A stretch of 64,000 bases of DNA from positions 310,001 to 374,000 of the forward strand of contig KN834763.1 of assembly GCA_000827265.1 (NCBI GenBank), in the 5' to 3' direction. This document shows positions 11,304 to 24,900 of this stretch, one piece after another; position 1 is the stretch's first letter; each line of letters opens with the position of its first letter. A program made the position numbers and the translations under genes. Source of the DNA: Collybiopsis luxurians FD-317 M1 (lineage: Eukaryota > Basidiomycota > Agaricomycetes > Agaricales > Omphalotaceae). The notes beneath the pieces were generated by a model. The model searched no databases and was not told the origin of the DNA. It was given only the letters and a program-made list of their open reading frames with translations.

Positions 11304-13013
11304 ATGCCTTCCTCGCCAAAAGTATTCGATACTCCCTTAACTAGGCTGTTTAATATCACCCACCCCGTCATGCTTGCTGGTAAATTCTAACGCGTCTTGT
11401 ATCTCTCCAGATTCTCATCGTACATGGTATTAAGGCATGAACGTGGCGGCTGGTCCCAAATTGGCCGCAGTCGTAACAAACTCTGGTGGTATTGGAGTTA
11501 TTGGAGGTGTCCGTCAAACACCCAAGTTTCTGAAGGGTTCAATCGAAGAGCTCAAGAGCCATCTCGAGGATAAGAATGCTCCGTTTGGTGTCGATTTACT
11601 GCTACCCCAGGTGGGCGGAAATGCTCGCAAGACAAACCATGACTACACCGATGGACATCTCCCCGAGCTCGTCGATGTCATTATTCAGGGCGGCGCCAAG
11701 TTGTTCGTGTGTGCAGTCGGGTAAGCTCGAATTCTCCATAGCTTGGTTTCATCACATTCTCATCGTGTGAAAAGCGTTCCCCCCAAATGGGTTGTTGACA
11801 AATTCCACGCAGCTGGAATCCCAGTAATGAAGTACGTGCAATAGCTTGAAAACCGGTTTTACTGAATCTAACCTTTTCTTTAGCATGATCGGTCACCCCA
11901 AGGTAACTTGTTTTCGTTACGGAATGCAGGGTTTTTGGCTTATTATCCGGTAGCACGTCGCTAAATGCATCGCCGCTGGTAAAATTTGCATGCTCTTGTG
12001 TCTTATCTCGACATTTACCCCGGCCTTTTCATAGGTGTCGATATCATCGGCGCACAGGCAGGCGAGGGTGGTGGCCACACAGGTCTTTATCTACCGAAAA
12101 CTTTCTTGTCGAACCCACAGCTGATGTAGCGTTAGGTGACACTCCTTTCTCCATTCTCATTCCTGAAGTCGTCGATCTCTGCAAAAATGCCAAAAGCCCT
12201 TTGACCGGAGAACCTCTCATAGTCGTTGCAGCTGGAGCCATCGCCGATGGCCGAGGTCTTGCCGCATCTCTGGCGTACGCGTGCGCTCCTCCCATACGCG
12301 GCCCCGAACTAATACTCTTTTGTATAGATATGGCGCACACGGTGTTTGGGTTGGCACTCGCTTCGTGGCTAGCGTAGAAGCCGGAGCCCCGAAAATGCAC
12401 AAGCAATCAGTTATCAGCGCAGGCTGGGACGACGTCATTCGTACCACTATCTATACCGGACGGCCGCTGAGTGTACGGAAAACAGAGTATATTTACGACT
12501 GGCAAGTGTATCATTCAACTCCGCTTGTCTAAGATTTGTTCATGACGGCATGCAGGGAAACGAAACGTGCGGCGGAGAGGGACCAGCTGTTGGGCAAAGG
12601 TCTTATTCCTCATGAAGTAGAAGTACGTTTGTCAATACCGGATATCTCTCATGACGTTCATCCTTCTTCTGTCAGGTCGAAGCTCATCCAGAGAAACATG
12701 TTGTAGGAATGAGCTGTCGGTATCTTTGTCTAGCTTGTCACAAGTACTATTCTAACTCGCGTTGCGAAACTAGGGCTGATGGGTAGGGTTGCCGGGTCTA
12801 TCAAGGTCAGTTGTTTCCCTGAAAGATAAACTGTTGTTTTCATTCTTTTCAATAGGAAATCAAACCCGCAAAAGAAATGTATGATGATCGTTCCCATTTT
12901 TCCATCTCTGAGACTGACATTCTTCTTTCCTCAGTGTTGACGAGCTTGTCTCCACGGCCGCAAAGAGCCTGCAAACATCGAATGGGCTGATAGTTTCAAA
13001 GGCCAAGCTATGA
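11304..13013 (+). CDS. Nitronate monooxygenase (2-nitropropane dioxygenase family)
   Basis: FMN-dependent enzyme that oxidises alkyl nitronates to carbonyls and nitrite. Thirteen exons: 11304-11379, 11435-11720, 11775-11831, 11884-11902, 11954-11978, 12035-12082, 12136-12274, 12328-12501, 12556-12622, 12676-12715, 12774-12805, 12856-12878, 12935-13013. They give 354 codons plus stop. Family marks are HPVMLAGMNVAAGPKLAAVV, NSGGIGVIGG, VDIIGAQAGEGGGHTG (FMN phosphate region), VVAAGAIADGRG and YGAHGVWVGTRF. The intron after exon 8 begins GCAAGT, a GC-AG intron; the only in-phase GT donor nearby would shift the frame. The intron after exon 10 uses GTCGGT. No targeting signal is seen, so it is probably cytosolic. 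It shares a 122-bp intergenic region with the divergent heme lyase. Confidence 0.93.
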
Positions 13014-13219
13014 AGTGATCTGCATCTACTGTAGTTGGAAAAGCTTAGTGCACTATCTATCCTTTATATGTATCTGTATTTCGTAGCTACATACTCTTTG
13101 GATTTTTTTTGGATATAGATCTCATATGAGATTAGCCAAGGCCCAGCGGCTTTTCCTTAACTTCCAGTGATGACATTGCTACAAAACCTCTTTATAGGAT
13201 GTACAGATTCGAACAGTTT

Positions 13220-16200
13220 TTACGCAGTCACTGTTAAATTTGCCTGGGCAAATACTTCTTCACTGGTTCCAACCTTTATTATGAAGACGCCTAAAAACCT
13301 TGACGTGAGCAGCGTGAGCAAGAGACTTTTCAATACTCTCACCAGGTTCAACTGCCCATTCATTGTTCAGGTTCCATACCGCAAGCTGCGACGACTGCAC
13401 TTCAATGGAGACTGTTTGTGAGGCCCCCGCGCTGTTCATGAAAGTCACTGTCATATCGGTTACCGACTACTTTGATCGTGAGCACTCACGCCAGACTGAT
13501 CTTTTGGAATCCAACAAGCCTCTGGTTGGGGGTGACCACAGAGCTTACAAGGTCGGAAAGGTATACCTTGAAGGGAAAGAATGAGAATTTGGCAAATACA
13601 GCCCGGGAGCGCACCAACCTGAACGACTTCTTTTCCTTCAACCGAGCCAGTATTATGTACAGTCACCGTCACATTAAAGTTGTCGGTGGTTCCGATTGAC
13701 CGGGGGACCGAAAGGCCAGAACTGTGGACGAACATTTTGTTACCTGACTGACCACCGCACAATCGAACGTACTAGGAGAAGGTCGTATATGAGAGACCAC
13801 GCCCAAAAGCCCATAGTGGGACAGGGTCTCCCAAGACGTACTAGGACAGGAGATCAGTATATTTCGAATGAACTCCTTACCAGTCACTGAAGCATCCAGA
13901 GACGGCGTCAACCCAGCTATATTTGCCGAATGGCATCTCTGAATGAAGTGTCTGTGGGATAGAGAGCACGCACTTCATGTGCAAATATCAAGGTACCATT
14001 GTCCGTGATCATTCCAGGATCGGGAGGTATTGGTCGCATTCCATTCAGCCAGTTGTAAAAGTCTGGAGTTGTCCCTACCTATTTGAGAAGCAGAATGAAC
14101 ACAGACGATCATTGGTGATGCCGCTGTACACACCGACTGAGGGAATGACACCGGTAATTTCCCTGACGATGTTTAGAGTACAATCGACACTCCTGTCTGC
14201 AGAAAAACATGTACCTGATGGGTTCACTGCTCCAAAAATGATTTCCGGCAAAGCCAAGCCTCCCAGTTCCCCCGGATAGAATTGTTGTATCACGGCGTCG
14301 GCATCTGCATAGATTTACGACGGTGAAACGAATATGCAAATACATAGGGGTGCAGGGAACCTACGTTCTTTAATCCATGGTTCTGTGACGGGTTTGCCAC
14401 TGACAAACACCACTACCGTAGGCGTTCCAGTATTTATAACGGCTTGTACTAGAGCGAGCTGGGCACCGACTAGAGAAAGATCAGACAAGTCGACGTGCTC
14501 TCCAGTGGTCGCATTAGTTCCAGGCGTCCAGAGTAACGTTTGGTCTGCGTGCGGTGAGATGTGAAACGCAAGGAGATGAGATGGAGATGAGGAAGTGGAG
14601 AAGAGGAGTGCCGCCGAGGCATGTTCCTGTTCAGATTTGTTTCTAGCGAAGGCCAGAGATTGCTTACCTAGTGACCAAGTACCGACCTAGAATGAGTCAG
14701 TTCTACTTCTGTCGAGGTCAAAGGCAGCGTACCATAACAATGGCGACATCAGATGCTTGGGCAGTGCTAACTGCCTCCGCAATTCCACTCTGATCGTTCG
14801 ACCATAGTTCGCATCCTTGAGCGAAGTTGACCTTTGTTGAGCTGGAAGAATTGGACAGGAACTCCTGGAATCCAGCCAGAGGCGTAATCCCATTGAGAGA
14901 AGCATTGAAAAATACGTAGTCCCCAAACTGTCCAAAAAAATCAAAAGACGTAAGTAGAGTGCTGGCCAAAGGACTTGCCGTGACGCGGTTAGCTTGAGGA
15001 CCGATTAAGGCAACTGACGATACGTTTTTGAGGGGCAGTAGATTATTGTTGTTCTCGAGAAGCACGATAGCTTCTTCTTCCATATGAAGAAGTACTTCGC
15101 GAGACTCGGGTGTCCGGATCGTGCTCAAATAATCATCGTATGGGTAGGGACCTATATAGCTATCAGTGAAGAGCCGGAAGCCGTCAATAAAAAGTAGTGT
15201 ACTTTCGAATAGACCCAGTGTAAACTTCGTCCTAAGCATGGCCTTCACCGTCTCGTCGATAAAAGATTCATTTACGGTTCCAGCAGCTACCTGATCTTGA
15301 GGAAGGTTAGCCACAGCCTGGTCATCCGATGTGAATGAATCCTCGCGTACCGGGAAGCGTGAGGTATGTGTATGATCCTCCTCCCATTTCACCACTTAAG
15401 CCATTTTCTATCACAGCCTTGGCTGCACATTCACGTCTATAGGAGATTTAGTTTGAAACCACATGAGTGGGCTCGGAACGTACGTGTCGCAGGTTTTGTG
15501 AAAGGTGATTAAGAGATCTACAGAGCCTGCATCCGTGGTAACCCAGTAAGGATACTGCCATTCGTCTCTCAGTATGTCAGTGAGAACATCTATCCTTTGT
15601 TTCAATTTCGTTCTTCTGAAAACGGGATGGACGGCTTACGTTTATTGGCTACCATCTAGATGCGCAAAAAAGTGAATGGGAATGGAAATTAATATTTTGA
15701 GAGAAACATAGCCTCACAGGAACGCTATCGTATGAAGCGTATGCTGTCATAATAGCCAAAGACTCCATACAGGCCTTCTGGAAGGCCGGGAGATAGATGG
15801 TACGCAGATCACGTTCGGTGCCAACGACAGGCGCTAAATTTCTGTTTTTGATATTAACCCGGGTTCCAATCGATATGACGGAGCAGTTACTTACAACCCA
15901 TTCATTGGGCTTCCGTAGGCCGTAAAGTGCTTGCACGTAGACGCCATTCGCTTTCGGATTCCTCCACTACCTCCAGCAGTGACATTCCGCCTTGTCCCGT
16001 CCTGTAAACCACTGACATACGCCTGGCCCATTTCTCCTGTTAAGAAGGGGTCTTCGCCGTAATTCTCTTCGACTCGACCCCACCTCAACTCTCGAGACAT
16101 GTCGAGAACTGGTGCAAAGATTTCAGAGAGACCTAGGCCCTCTGCCTCAGTCGAGATGATATTAGCAACAGAAGACAAAAGAGCGGGGTTGAAGGATGCA

Positions 16201-16781
16201 GCCAGGCCGATTGGGGAAGGGAAGATTGTGCCGTTGTTGGTAAACCCGTGAAGTCCTGTATTCAGACTCAGAATCGCAATGATTCAAAGTGAAAACCATC
16301 TTACCTTCACTCTGGAACATAGCGGGGATACCAAGGGTTGTGTTCTCCATGAGATACTTCTGGCCGACTGTCAGAGCGAACACAAATTTTTCGTAGGGCA
16401 TTTGATATCCAGCCCATATAGAGCCTGCCTTGGTGCTTATCATGGCTTCCTGTGGATGAGATCAGCGAGGAACGTGTCACAGAAAAGTTGTACTCGTACC
16501 AAGCCAGACTGATTGAAAACCAGAGTATTATCTAAAGGGTTGCTGGTATCCATCCAACCGTCAATATCCCCCTGAATAATCTGAGCTACCTTCTCCTCCA
16601 ACGTCATCCGCGGAAGCAAGTCCGCTACCCTGTCCTCAATAGACGCGTTAGGGTTCTTATATGTGGGCAGAGATCCATCTAGATTTGTTCCACGGGAGAC
16701 CAGCGAGAATTTTCGAGGTTCCAAGAACGAGCTAGAGGCAAGAGCAGCCGGCACAAAAAAGAGAGCAGCAAATCTGAGCAT
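13220..16781 (-). CDS. Secreted GH3 beta-glucosidase with fibronectin III-like C-terminus
   Basis: Glycoside hydrolase family 3, a retaining exo-acting beta-glucosidase (possibly beta-xylosidase). ATG 16781 starts a signal peptide, MLRFAALFFVPAALASSS. The N-terminal barrel contains MTLEEKVAQI, EIFAPVLDMSRELRWGRVEE, YGEDPFLTG and TCKHFTAYGSP. The expected nucleophile is Asp in WVTTDAGSVDLL. The C-terminal domain has LLENNNNLLPL, ALIGPQANRVT and FYPGELGG. The FnIII-like end has VHNTGSVEGKEVVQVYLSD and LAVWNLNNEWAVEPG. The stop is TAA at 13222-13220, after VFAQANLTVTA. It is split into many exons; first exons are 16781-16500, 16449-16305 and 16255-15895. The intron at 14978-14928 has a GCAAGT donor, is 51 nt long and has no stop, so its retention would insert 17 residues. 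A second GH3 gene and a sugar permease lie 5-10 kb away. Full length is roughly 750 residues; not every exon edge was fixed. Confidence 0.9.
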
Positions 16782-17590
16782 GATGTGGTCGCGGCGGGGA
16801 CGAGGTACCAAAATTAGCTCACGTTGTCTACTATCTTTATATGCAAAGTGTGGCTCAAGGGACAAATATGATTACGGAGAAAAAGGATGTACGAGGCCAT
16901 ATGCCTGTCCACAGCTGACCTATGTCAGTATCGCATACAGCTGGCAGACAAGGACCAGCCAAGAATAGAGATTGAAATATTGAAAACTTGCAGAGACGGT
17001 CCGTTAGCACATATTTCCGAAAATACTCCGTCGATCGTGTACTCGAGTATATGCGTTTGGATTGTTCCTCGGGAGAGGGACTTTTCTTTAATCCAGTTCG
17101 GCCCGCTTCTCCGCTATGAAAGTCGAGCTCCTTGGCACTGAAATTCGTATCATACTGATGTATTTGACAGCTGTAATTGGTACGACGATACAAACGTAAT
17201 ATTTCTACCGCTTTGTATGGTCTTCATATCCTGGGCTGTTCATGGATAAAATGAACTTCGCCGATCTCATGGCTTCCAGCAAGGTCCTCAATTTGTAGTC
17301 ATAGTGGAGCGCACGCAGAATGGTGTGCAGCAAGAAGATGGATCCTGTGTTCATATAGAGGCTGGTCAAGACGTTGACAACTTGAGATAGAGGTGGCTAT
17401 GACAGCCACCCAAGAGAAAATGTTTCGTCAAAAATGTGGTCGAGGGTCGTTCAAAAGAGTGTTCTTCGTCGGAGAAAAAATTCAAAAATGCCAGAGTGTC
17501 TGGCCCGAGTGGTGGAGTGTTTTATCTGCAAAATGAGGGGTGATCGTGCGGCGTCGACAGACCAATATTGGAAGAAAAAGCAGCGCGTAG
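16782..17590. other. Upstream region of GH3 gene; no gene seen
   Basis: This holds the 5' flank of the secreted GH3 gene, whose start codon is at 16781. On the minus strand a TATA-like run lies at about 16830-16845. No protein-like frame is found further out. Confidence 0.4.
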
Positions 17591-19252
17591 TCAACATTGA
17601 CCTATCAGATTAACGATGCATCCTTCAACATCGAAGTAACTTTCAGCTGATCGGCCAGAGGATTCACTTATGATTTTCTTTTCTTCTATAACATAATCGT
17701 TAATGGTCACCCTCAAGTACCAAAGGGAGAATGCCTTTTCCAGAGACATGAGCATATCCAGTGAAATAGCAGTCTGACCCCATCCCATATCTTCATCTCC
17801 AGGGATCATTGGCTTGTCGTTTACAAAAAGCTGCAGCGTGAGCGACTCGGACTTCACCTGAGAGTTCCTATTCACCTGCTACGCAAGCACGGTGTCTAAT
17901 CTGCTGCAGCCAGGAACAAGACCGAAATCAATGACATTTGGTAGATTCGTGCTTTCATAGCAGACATCGAGCTTGACCTTGCGGAGACGCGACAAAGGCA
18001 AAGACGATTCAATACTGTGACACCACCAGTCTAGAAGAAGCTTGGAATCGGAAAGATCGACCGAGACAGGGGCGTTTCCATGAGCATAAGTTTGGAAATC
18101 AACTTCGATATTGATGTTGAAATGAAGAGTGTGAAGATTGGTAAACTTGAGCAGCTCCGCAGGACGTCGGCCCTCAGAGCTTCGAGATAGACACGACGGA
18201 CCTGAGGGTGCGAGATCGTACTAACTACTCAAAAAGTTAGAGGTGATGAACACTAACCTGTTAAGAGACGTAATTCCTACAAGGTCGCGGCAGAGTGAGT
18301 AATCTTGATGATGCACGCAAAAATTTCGTCGCCGTCGCAGTACACCTCCAGCTTACGCAAGGAAATCCAGTTGAATTTGGGCAGAAGGAGCCGAGCTATA
18401 TAACAGGAGTCGGTGACAAGGCAGGCAAGCGATTGCAACAGCACTGGAGTGATATTCAGTTGGGCTTGATAGCAGGATTCCATTTGATCGTAATTCGGCA
18501 TAGTGAGTTGAGTCTTAACGTCACAAAGCCTGAGATGCTTCAAGGTGGATGGACTCGACAACATCTTCACCAGATTATAGAGCGAATATTTGACATGACG
18601 GAACGCCAAGCTGGTAATTCCTTCAGCTGTCATGGCATTTTGAAGTGCTTGCTTGCCACTACCTTGCGGATTGATACCATCGACATTTAGTCTACACGAC
18701 CCGTCCGGCCAGCCGTCCGAGAATGCTCCTTCCAATTCAATTGATTGAAGGTTGGATATCAAGGAGACCTTGTGAAGAAAGGTATCCTGAATTAACCAAC
18801 CTCCACTTGCCTCAGGAGTAGGCGTATCATCGTATCTCGGATAGTAACCCATATAGTAGTTGTCGACGATATCGTAGGAAGAGGCCCTGATTCGAAGCAC
18901 TTGTGCGAGCGCACGGAGTTGCGGGGAAGTTACGAGGACTGCGTGTAGACGTTCACTCGGAGTGATAATTCCCTCGCATTCTGAGTCGACGGAATCCCAG
19001 TCATAGCAGAAACTGACCCGCCGGTCTGATGGTACGGAGAAGCCTGCGTTGGGCCGGGACGCGAAAAGATCTAGAGGTCAGAGCGACGCAGCGTATAGTT
19101 AGAGTAGAACCTCGAGGAATATCGTCGACAATCCGATCAATGAGTTCCTGAGGAAGATTTGGAGCCGGGAAAGGGGGATCTGCACCCAGCTTAGAGTTAG
19201 GTTCCTCTGCGACGTGAGCCTTGTGGCTAAATTGTTGAAAATTTCCGGGCAT
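17591..19252 (-). pseudogene. F-box-like protein, decayed copy
   Basis: F-box proteins recruit substrates to SCF ubiquitin ligases; mushrooms have hundreds of divergent copies. ATG 19252 begins a frame with the F-box-like core LPQELIDRIVDDI and TSRSFRVPAQRRLLRTI. At about 19030 the frame must shift by one base to continue as VSFCYDWDSVDSE and SERLHAVLVTSPQLRALAQ. The next part is open to 18277 with LRR-like phrases (LISNLQSIELEG, PSTLKHLRLCD). A TAG (18279-18277) then interrupts SAATL/ELRLLTG, which continues in frame across a possible intron into LHTLHFNINIEVDFQTYAHG and LSRLRKVKLDVCYE. A further TAG (17881-17879) precedes an open stretch to 17591. Both TAGs could come from CAG. One frameshift plus two stops argue for a pseudogene; if the last TAG is the true end, coding stops at 17879. 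Confidence 0.65.
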
Positions 19253-21995
19253 CGTGAATATTCTGTATCGCTAGACTCGTCAGTTGTCGAGAGAGTTGCT
19301 TTGGGCTGACTCTGGCGATAAGTGATGCTGGCAAGGTTGTGGCTGACGACTGAGTTTCGGTGAGCACACGTGGAGCAGGTGTACTAATAGTTTCGCGTCT
19401 CGCAAACCAGTTCTATAATATTGAATATAGTTGTGGGTTGCTCACACTGCGAAAAGATTCATAACCTGCCTCGACGGGACATCTATTATTCTGCTGAGTA
19501 GCAGCCACGGACGCCAGAGTAAATATATAATAGTGTTGTCTCAATGAATCGGTGCCTAGTGGCAAGCGAAAGCGTAAATGGTCAGAGTTAAGGTTCAGAT
19601 TGCGCTGATATAGACGAAGAAACTGGAATGTGGATGCAATGACTCGCAGGAAAATTTCTGAAGAGTCGAGTCTTGCTCGTTACCGTGTTGCCATTTTGGC
19701 GCTTGCTCGTTCACCACCATCATCCAGCGATATCGTCCGCAGACGCATGCGAACGGAATCCTCCACCAAGTTCACCATCTCTCCGTTATCATTGAAGCGT
19801 TGTTTCGAAATTATCCAATTCCTGTATGCCTTTTTGTGGCAACAGCAGCTTTTTTTATTGACTGAAACCGTTCTGTCGCCGGTAGTTGCTCCTGCTCTGG
19901 CTCCAGAATATGCTCCGGCCACCTCGAGATTATTTCACGACAGAGTTTGAAGACGCTTTTTTAGGATAGTAGTTCACTCGTTGATAGACAAACCCTGGAA
20001 TTGTTGCTGGAGATCGAACCGGAGAACACGAAGCTATGTATCGGTGTAAAATTCTAGCGACTTGGTCATTTCAAGGGACTTGACGTTTCTTTGGTCTGCA
20101 CTTTGATCTGCGAATATCCTCGCCTTCCGGGCAACATACCTTGGCTTTTTTTTCTGGTGCTGCGCGGTGCATTCTGCTCCTGGCATCTGCATCGACTTGA
20201 TTATGACTCCGATCTGTGATTTGCCAAATTTTTCTGCTCCGCCACAGCTCTGTAGAGGCAGAAATCTGATGACGATAACGGAGGCTTCCGGACTCTCTGT
20301 TACTTTCAACATGACCTCCGCAGTGCTCGATATCAACAAAAGCACTGGCACGGAGACCAATACTATCATTTTCACCGAAAGGGCTGTTCAAGCACCGAAG
20401 GTATCGAAATTACCGAAATCTTGCTCTATGTCGTACCCAGGGCATGTCAGGGACTATCAGACAGGATTGAAATATACTGCCCTGGTTTCTATCTTTTCTG
20501 CAGGAGTATGTGCCCGGTACCAGGATGCAACTTTGACTTGTTGAAAGCTTTGGTCATGCGTGGTCTTGGAACAGTCGGCACCTTGATTCTTGGTGTCTTC
20601 CATTTTGAGTCAATCATCGCGCTTCTCAATCTGGCCTCATTTCTGGAATACGCAAGGGCTTTTATTTCCGCTCGGTCGAGGGTATGTCGAGGGAGGAGGA
20701 AGAAGCTACGCGAAGCAGTTTCGCAATCAGTCACGTGAATGTGACTTATCATGACTCATCCAGGCTCGACCTCTCTTCTGCCGAATCCAGTTGTTGTAAA
20801 GTCCTTCTGGGTCCGAAGTGGGACGTAGAGGATTTGAGTAGACGCTATTTGCCTTGACAACCGATCTTCGAATGGTCCCAGAGCCGCAGTTCTCCACGCA
20901 TATACAATTTTTCTGCGTGCTTTTCAAGTACATCCGTAAGAATGGAAGTCTACCGAGGACATGGACTCATTGCGTATCCGGGGACTTTTCTTGCAATGAT
21001 TTTTCAAAGATTCGGTCAGGTCGCTGGATCCATTCTTGATGTATCCCTATACCTATTCCAGCGCGAGAGATAAATACGAGTCGGACAAACAAGCTAGAGG
21101 ATGGGGATACAGGCCAAATATTTCGGAGGCATTCTCTGCTGACACCGCGGATATGCAAGCCTACAAGTGGGTATGTATGCTACGCCTCGTGAAGTGTCAT
21201 TGCAAGAGCTAATTCGATCCCTTCTCTCGTAAAGAGAATTCGCTGTTGAAGATCAGGAATGGAAGATGTAGTATATGAGCCGCTCCTCTGGGTCACGATT
21301 TCTCAATTTTCCCTTATATTCATTTTTTTTTTGCGCACATTACCCCATCCTGTTGTGGCTATCGCGGACATGGAATTTGAAACGCTTAAAAGATGGAAGC
21401 ATCTGCTCTTTTCTCCTCAACTCGCCACCCACACCTCCAACTGCTCTTCTGCATCCAGTTATTTTAACTCAAGATGGCCGAGTACGTCCTTAGAACCTTT
21501 CATTGTTACCTTGAGCCGATTTTTTCGCTTTTCTTAAAGATCCAAGAGTAAAAGACACCATCCTTACCAACATGCTCTTCGCCGTCAGCACCAGGAAGCC
21601 ATGAACGAAACGAATCTTGCAGCTACACTTCCGGTACAAGACACTACCTTTCAATCGCGATATTTCCAACTTAACGTTGTAGGCTTCTCAGCATGCTCAA
21701 GATGTTCGACCATAGGCAACTTTCGACCATCTGGTCGTAATTGTGCGTGTTTACATTTAGCTAGTTGTTCGTCGACAATAACCTTGACTTAGATGATCAT
21801 TATCCTGACTATCTGGAGAATTCTCAACGCCACGCTCATCGAATATATCGTCTCTACTTTACCCTGCGATTGAACAAACCTCTGCTTTGGTGAGCTGAAG
21901 TTCAAAGTTAGTATCGAACTGGCCTTCATGTGTCATCTGAACCTTGCAGAATCCTTGCTTTGCATTTGAACAAATAATTGTACATATGTCTGCTA
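19253..21995. other. 2.7-kb gap with no recognised gene; possible coding remnants
   Basis: Short open frames (19630-19950, 20167-20544, 21259-21537, 21601-21792, all plus strand) show no known motif. The phrase DPRVKDTILTNML in the stretch 21530-21580 and LPVQDTTFQ at about 21635 look protein-like, but the frames around them are broken. This may be a very decayed gene. I cannot name it. Confidence 0.35.
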
Positions 21996-24900
21996 CTATT
22001 TCGACAAACAAGTCATCGTAACATTCAGTGCTGTGCTGACAGCTGGTCCCCCATAATCTAGAAGCGCAAATGTGTAATCACTTTGAATTGAATCAATCTT
22101 ATTGTCTCCGTCGAGTAATTGAGCTCCTCTTACCCAGTCTCCAATTCCCAGATATTCTGTCGATTCACTATGGGAAGATAGCGGTCTACTTCGAGGTCCA
22201 TGGTAACAACTTTGCTTTCGCCGGCATTGAGATATGTCCGAGTGAATGCAACGAGCTGTCTACTGGGGCGTACAATGCTTGAAACACGACCGAGAAGATA
22301 CACCTTGTGATAAGAACGTTAAGGCAGCGGGAAATGAGGGACTGCGATGAAGACAGATACCTGAGTAACATAACTGCCGGGAATGCTTCCCTCGTTCGTC
22401 ACAGTAGTGCGGAATGTTATTGTTTCGCCTGCTGTAAACGTATTGACGCCACCTGAGGACGTTGCATTGAATGCAGTGACGGAAAAGTTTGTGTAGCTCA
22501 AGCCGTAACCGAACCAGTACTAGTTTCTATCAGTTCAGGGTTCTGTTAGGTAACAGCCAGACGGCGTACTGAAGGGTACGAAAAGATGTCCGTGTAGTTC
22601 ACATCGCGCGCAGTAGGGTGAAAACTGCTCGAAAATGAGTTCATTCTTCTACTGATCAAAGTTCGAGAGAACACGCACTTGTAGAAATCAGGCAGTGAAG
22701 CGGCACTGAACGGTATGCCGAATGGCATTCTCCCCCCGGGATTGAATTCACCAAACAGGACATCGGAGATGGCTTGTGTACTTAAGTTTGACGATGGAAT
22801 GCGGAAATCGAGGGTGCTCACCTTGGCCGCCTGATTGACCGGAGAAAAACTACGCGAATAGTTAGTGCATGATCCGAAACTTGAAGTAGAGCTTACTGTT
22901 TCTAACACGGCAGCAGAGCGAGCATAGTACTCTGGGATAGCAAAAGGTCTGCCACCTTGTAACACTAAAACGACAGGAATATCGAGATCGAAAAGTGCAT
23001 CGGCAAGTGCAGCTGGGAAGCGAGTTAGACCGATTGTTAGACAGATCCAGGATCCAAAATTTGTCCCCACTCTGATTGTCCGACAATCCCAGTGTGGCCC
23101 TATCGCCATTTTCTCCATCGCTATTCCAATTCGCTCCGACAGCAAGAATGATCAAATCTGCTGTTTTGGCTACATCAACGGCCTGAGAGAGTGCACATTG
23201 AGAACACAGTATCTTGCATTAACAATCGAGTTTACTTTTGTAATCGCATCTGGATCAACCAAGTTCCACCAAAACTCTACTTGGGAGTTTACAGAATTCA
23301 CATTTGCCAACTTCTGGAATAGATTCCAAGTTTGATACTCGATCCGAATCTGGTGTGTCGCACCCTTCCTGAACGTCCACTGAGCACCTCCGGGCGGAAT
23401 CATCGTCCCGTTGTTCATGTCAAACGACAATGACTCAATGTTTCCTAGAATGTTACCAGAGGTAGTCAGCGGCGATTCGACGACGAGTTCACCATCGATA
23501 AACAAGCGCGCAGTGGTGTTGGGGGAAACTGCAACGCCTATGGAACCGTTAACCTGGTCCTCCACCGGTACTGTCAAGATGCCTTCCCAAATCACACTAA
23601 AGTTGTTGGATGGAAGTCCAAGCGGAGGATAAAGGCCCCAGTCCATGTTAGGGGCTTCAACTTGAGTGAAGCGCGCATCTGAGAAGTTGGTGTCTGCAAA
23701 ATACGTTCCGAGGAGCCCATGCTGCTGCGGGGACGATACACGAGTTCCGTTGGAAGTCGGGGAAAGCAAATACCGAGGAATACCATACTGCCCATTGTAA
23801 TACCAAGTATTGCTTCCAGAACTTGTAACGAGTTCAACATTGAGACTTGAATTCTGGATGTGATCTAGTAATGCTTGTCGAATAGTAGTGGCGTTCTGTG
23901 CTGGACTTGCACCCCAATTGCCGGAATAATCGCCAAAGTTGAGGATATCCCCAAAGGGTCCAATTAGAGCGATTCGACGATGTATATCAGGCTTGATCGG
24001 TAGGGTGGAGTTTCGGTTTTCGAGGAGAACGATTGATGCTCGTGCTGCTTCTAGCGTGAGGGGAGCATGCTGAACAGTCAGATTCTGATACACGACGCTC
24101 GAAGGAACAAAGAGAGAAGTTGAATCGGGTTTCGATGACACTTTACTGGTACTATTTGCGAACAATCCCAAGTCGTATTTGACTGTCAAGATGCGACGGA
24201 CATGAGATTGTAAGGTGGACAACGGAACTGACCCGTTGGAGACAATGTCGGCTGTGACCTTTGAAGGATGCGTGAATAAGGGCATTAAAAGAGAGAAGTT
24301 ATCCCACATTCAAGAATGTTCCGATATCGAAATCGTAGTATTGGATCATTCCACCAGCGTTGAACCATTGGGTGAGCGTGTCCGCAGGCGAACTTGACAC
24401 CATGTGGCCGAACTGTAATTCATCCAAGCTTGCATCGTCCGCGATGACGAATCCATCGAACCCCCACTCTTCCAGTGCTTCGTAGAACATAGAATTGACG
24501 ACAGAGGGAATACCATCAAATTCATGATATGCCCTGTCCAAGATGGCATCCACATTCGTGCTTGACGGGACATGAAAGCTTGATACCTACATCAAGACAC
24601 CTCGAGCGCCTCCTAAATCCACAACCGCTTTAAAAGGCCGGAAAAATTCCATGAGGTATTGTCTGGTTCCAGCGCCATTATAAGGCGCAGCATTCAATCC
24701 TCCGCTAGGGCTTCCGTGCCCTGCAAAATGCTTCATCGTCAAACTCAGCGGGCCATCGGAGGTAATAGAATCAGATGTAATGATACCTTCATGACAGGAA
24801 CCACTGCGTCTGTATCTGACCAAGATCCATTTTTAGATAGACCAGAGGCGTATGCTACTCCCATATGCGAAGTGAGTACAAAGTCTTCACCCCAGGCCTC

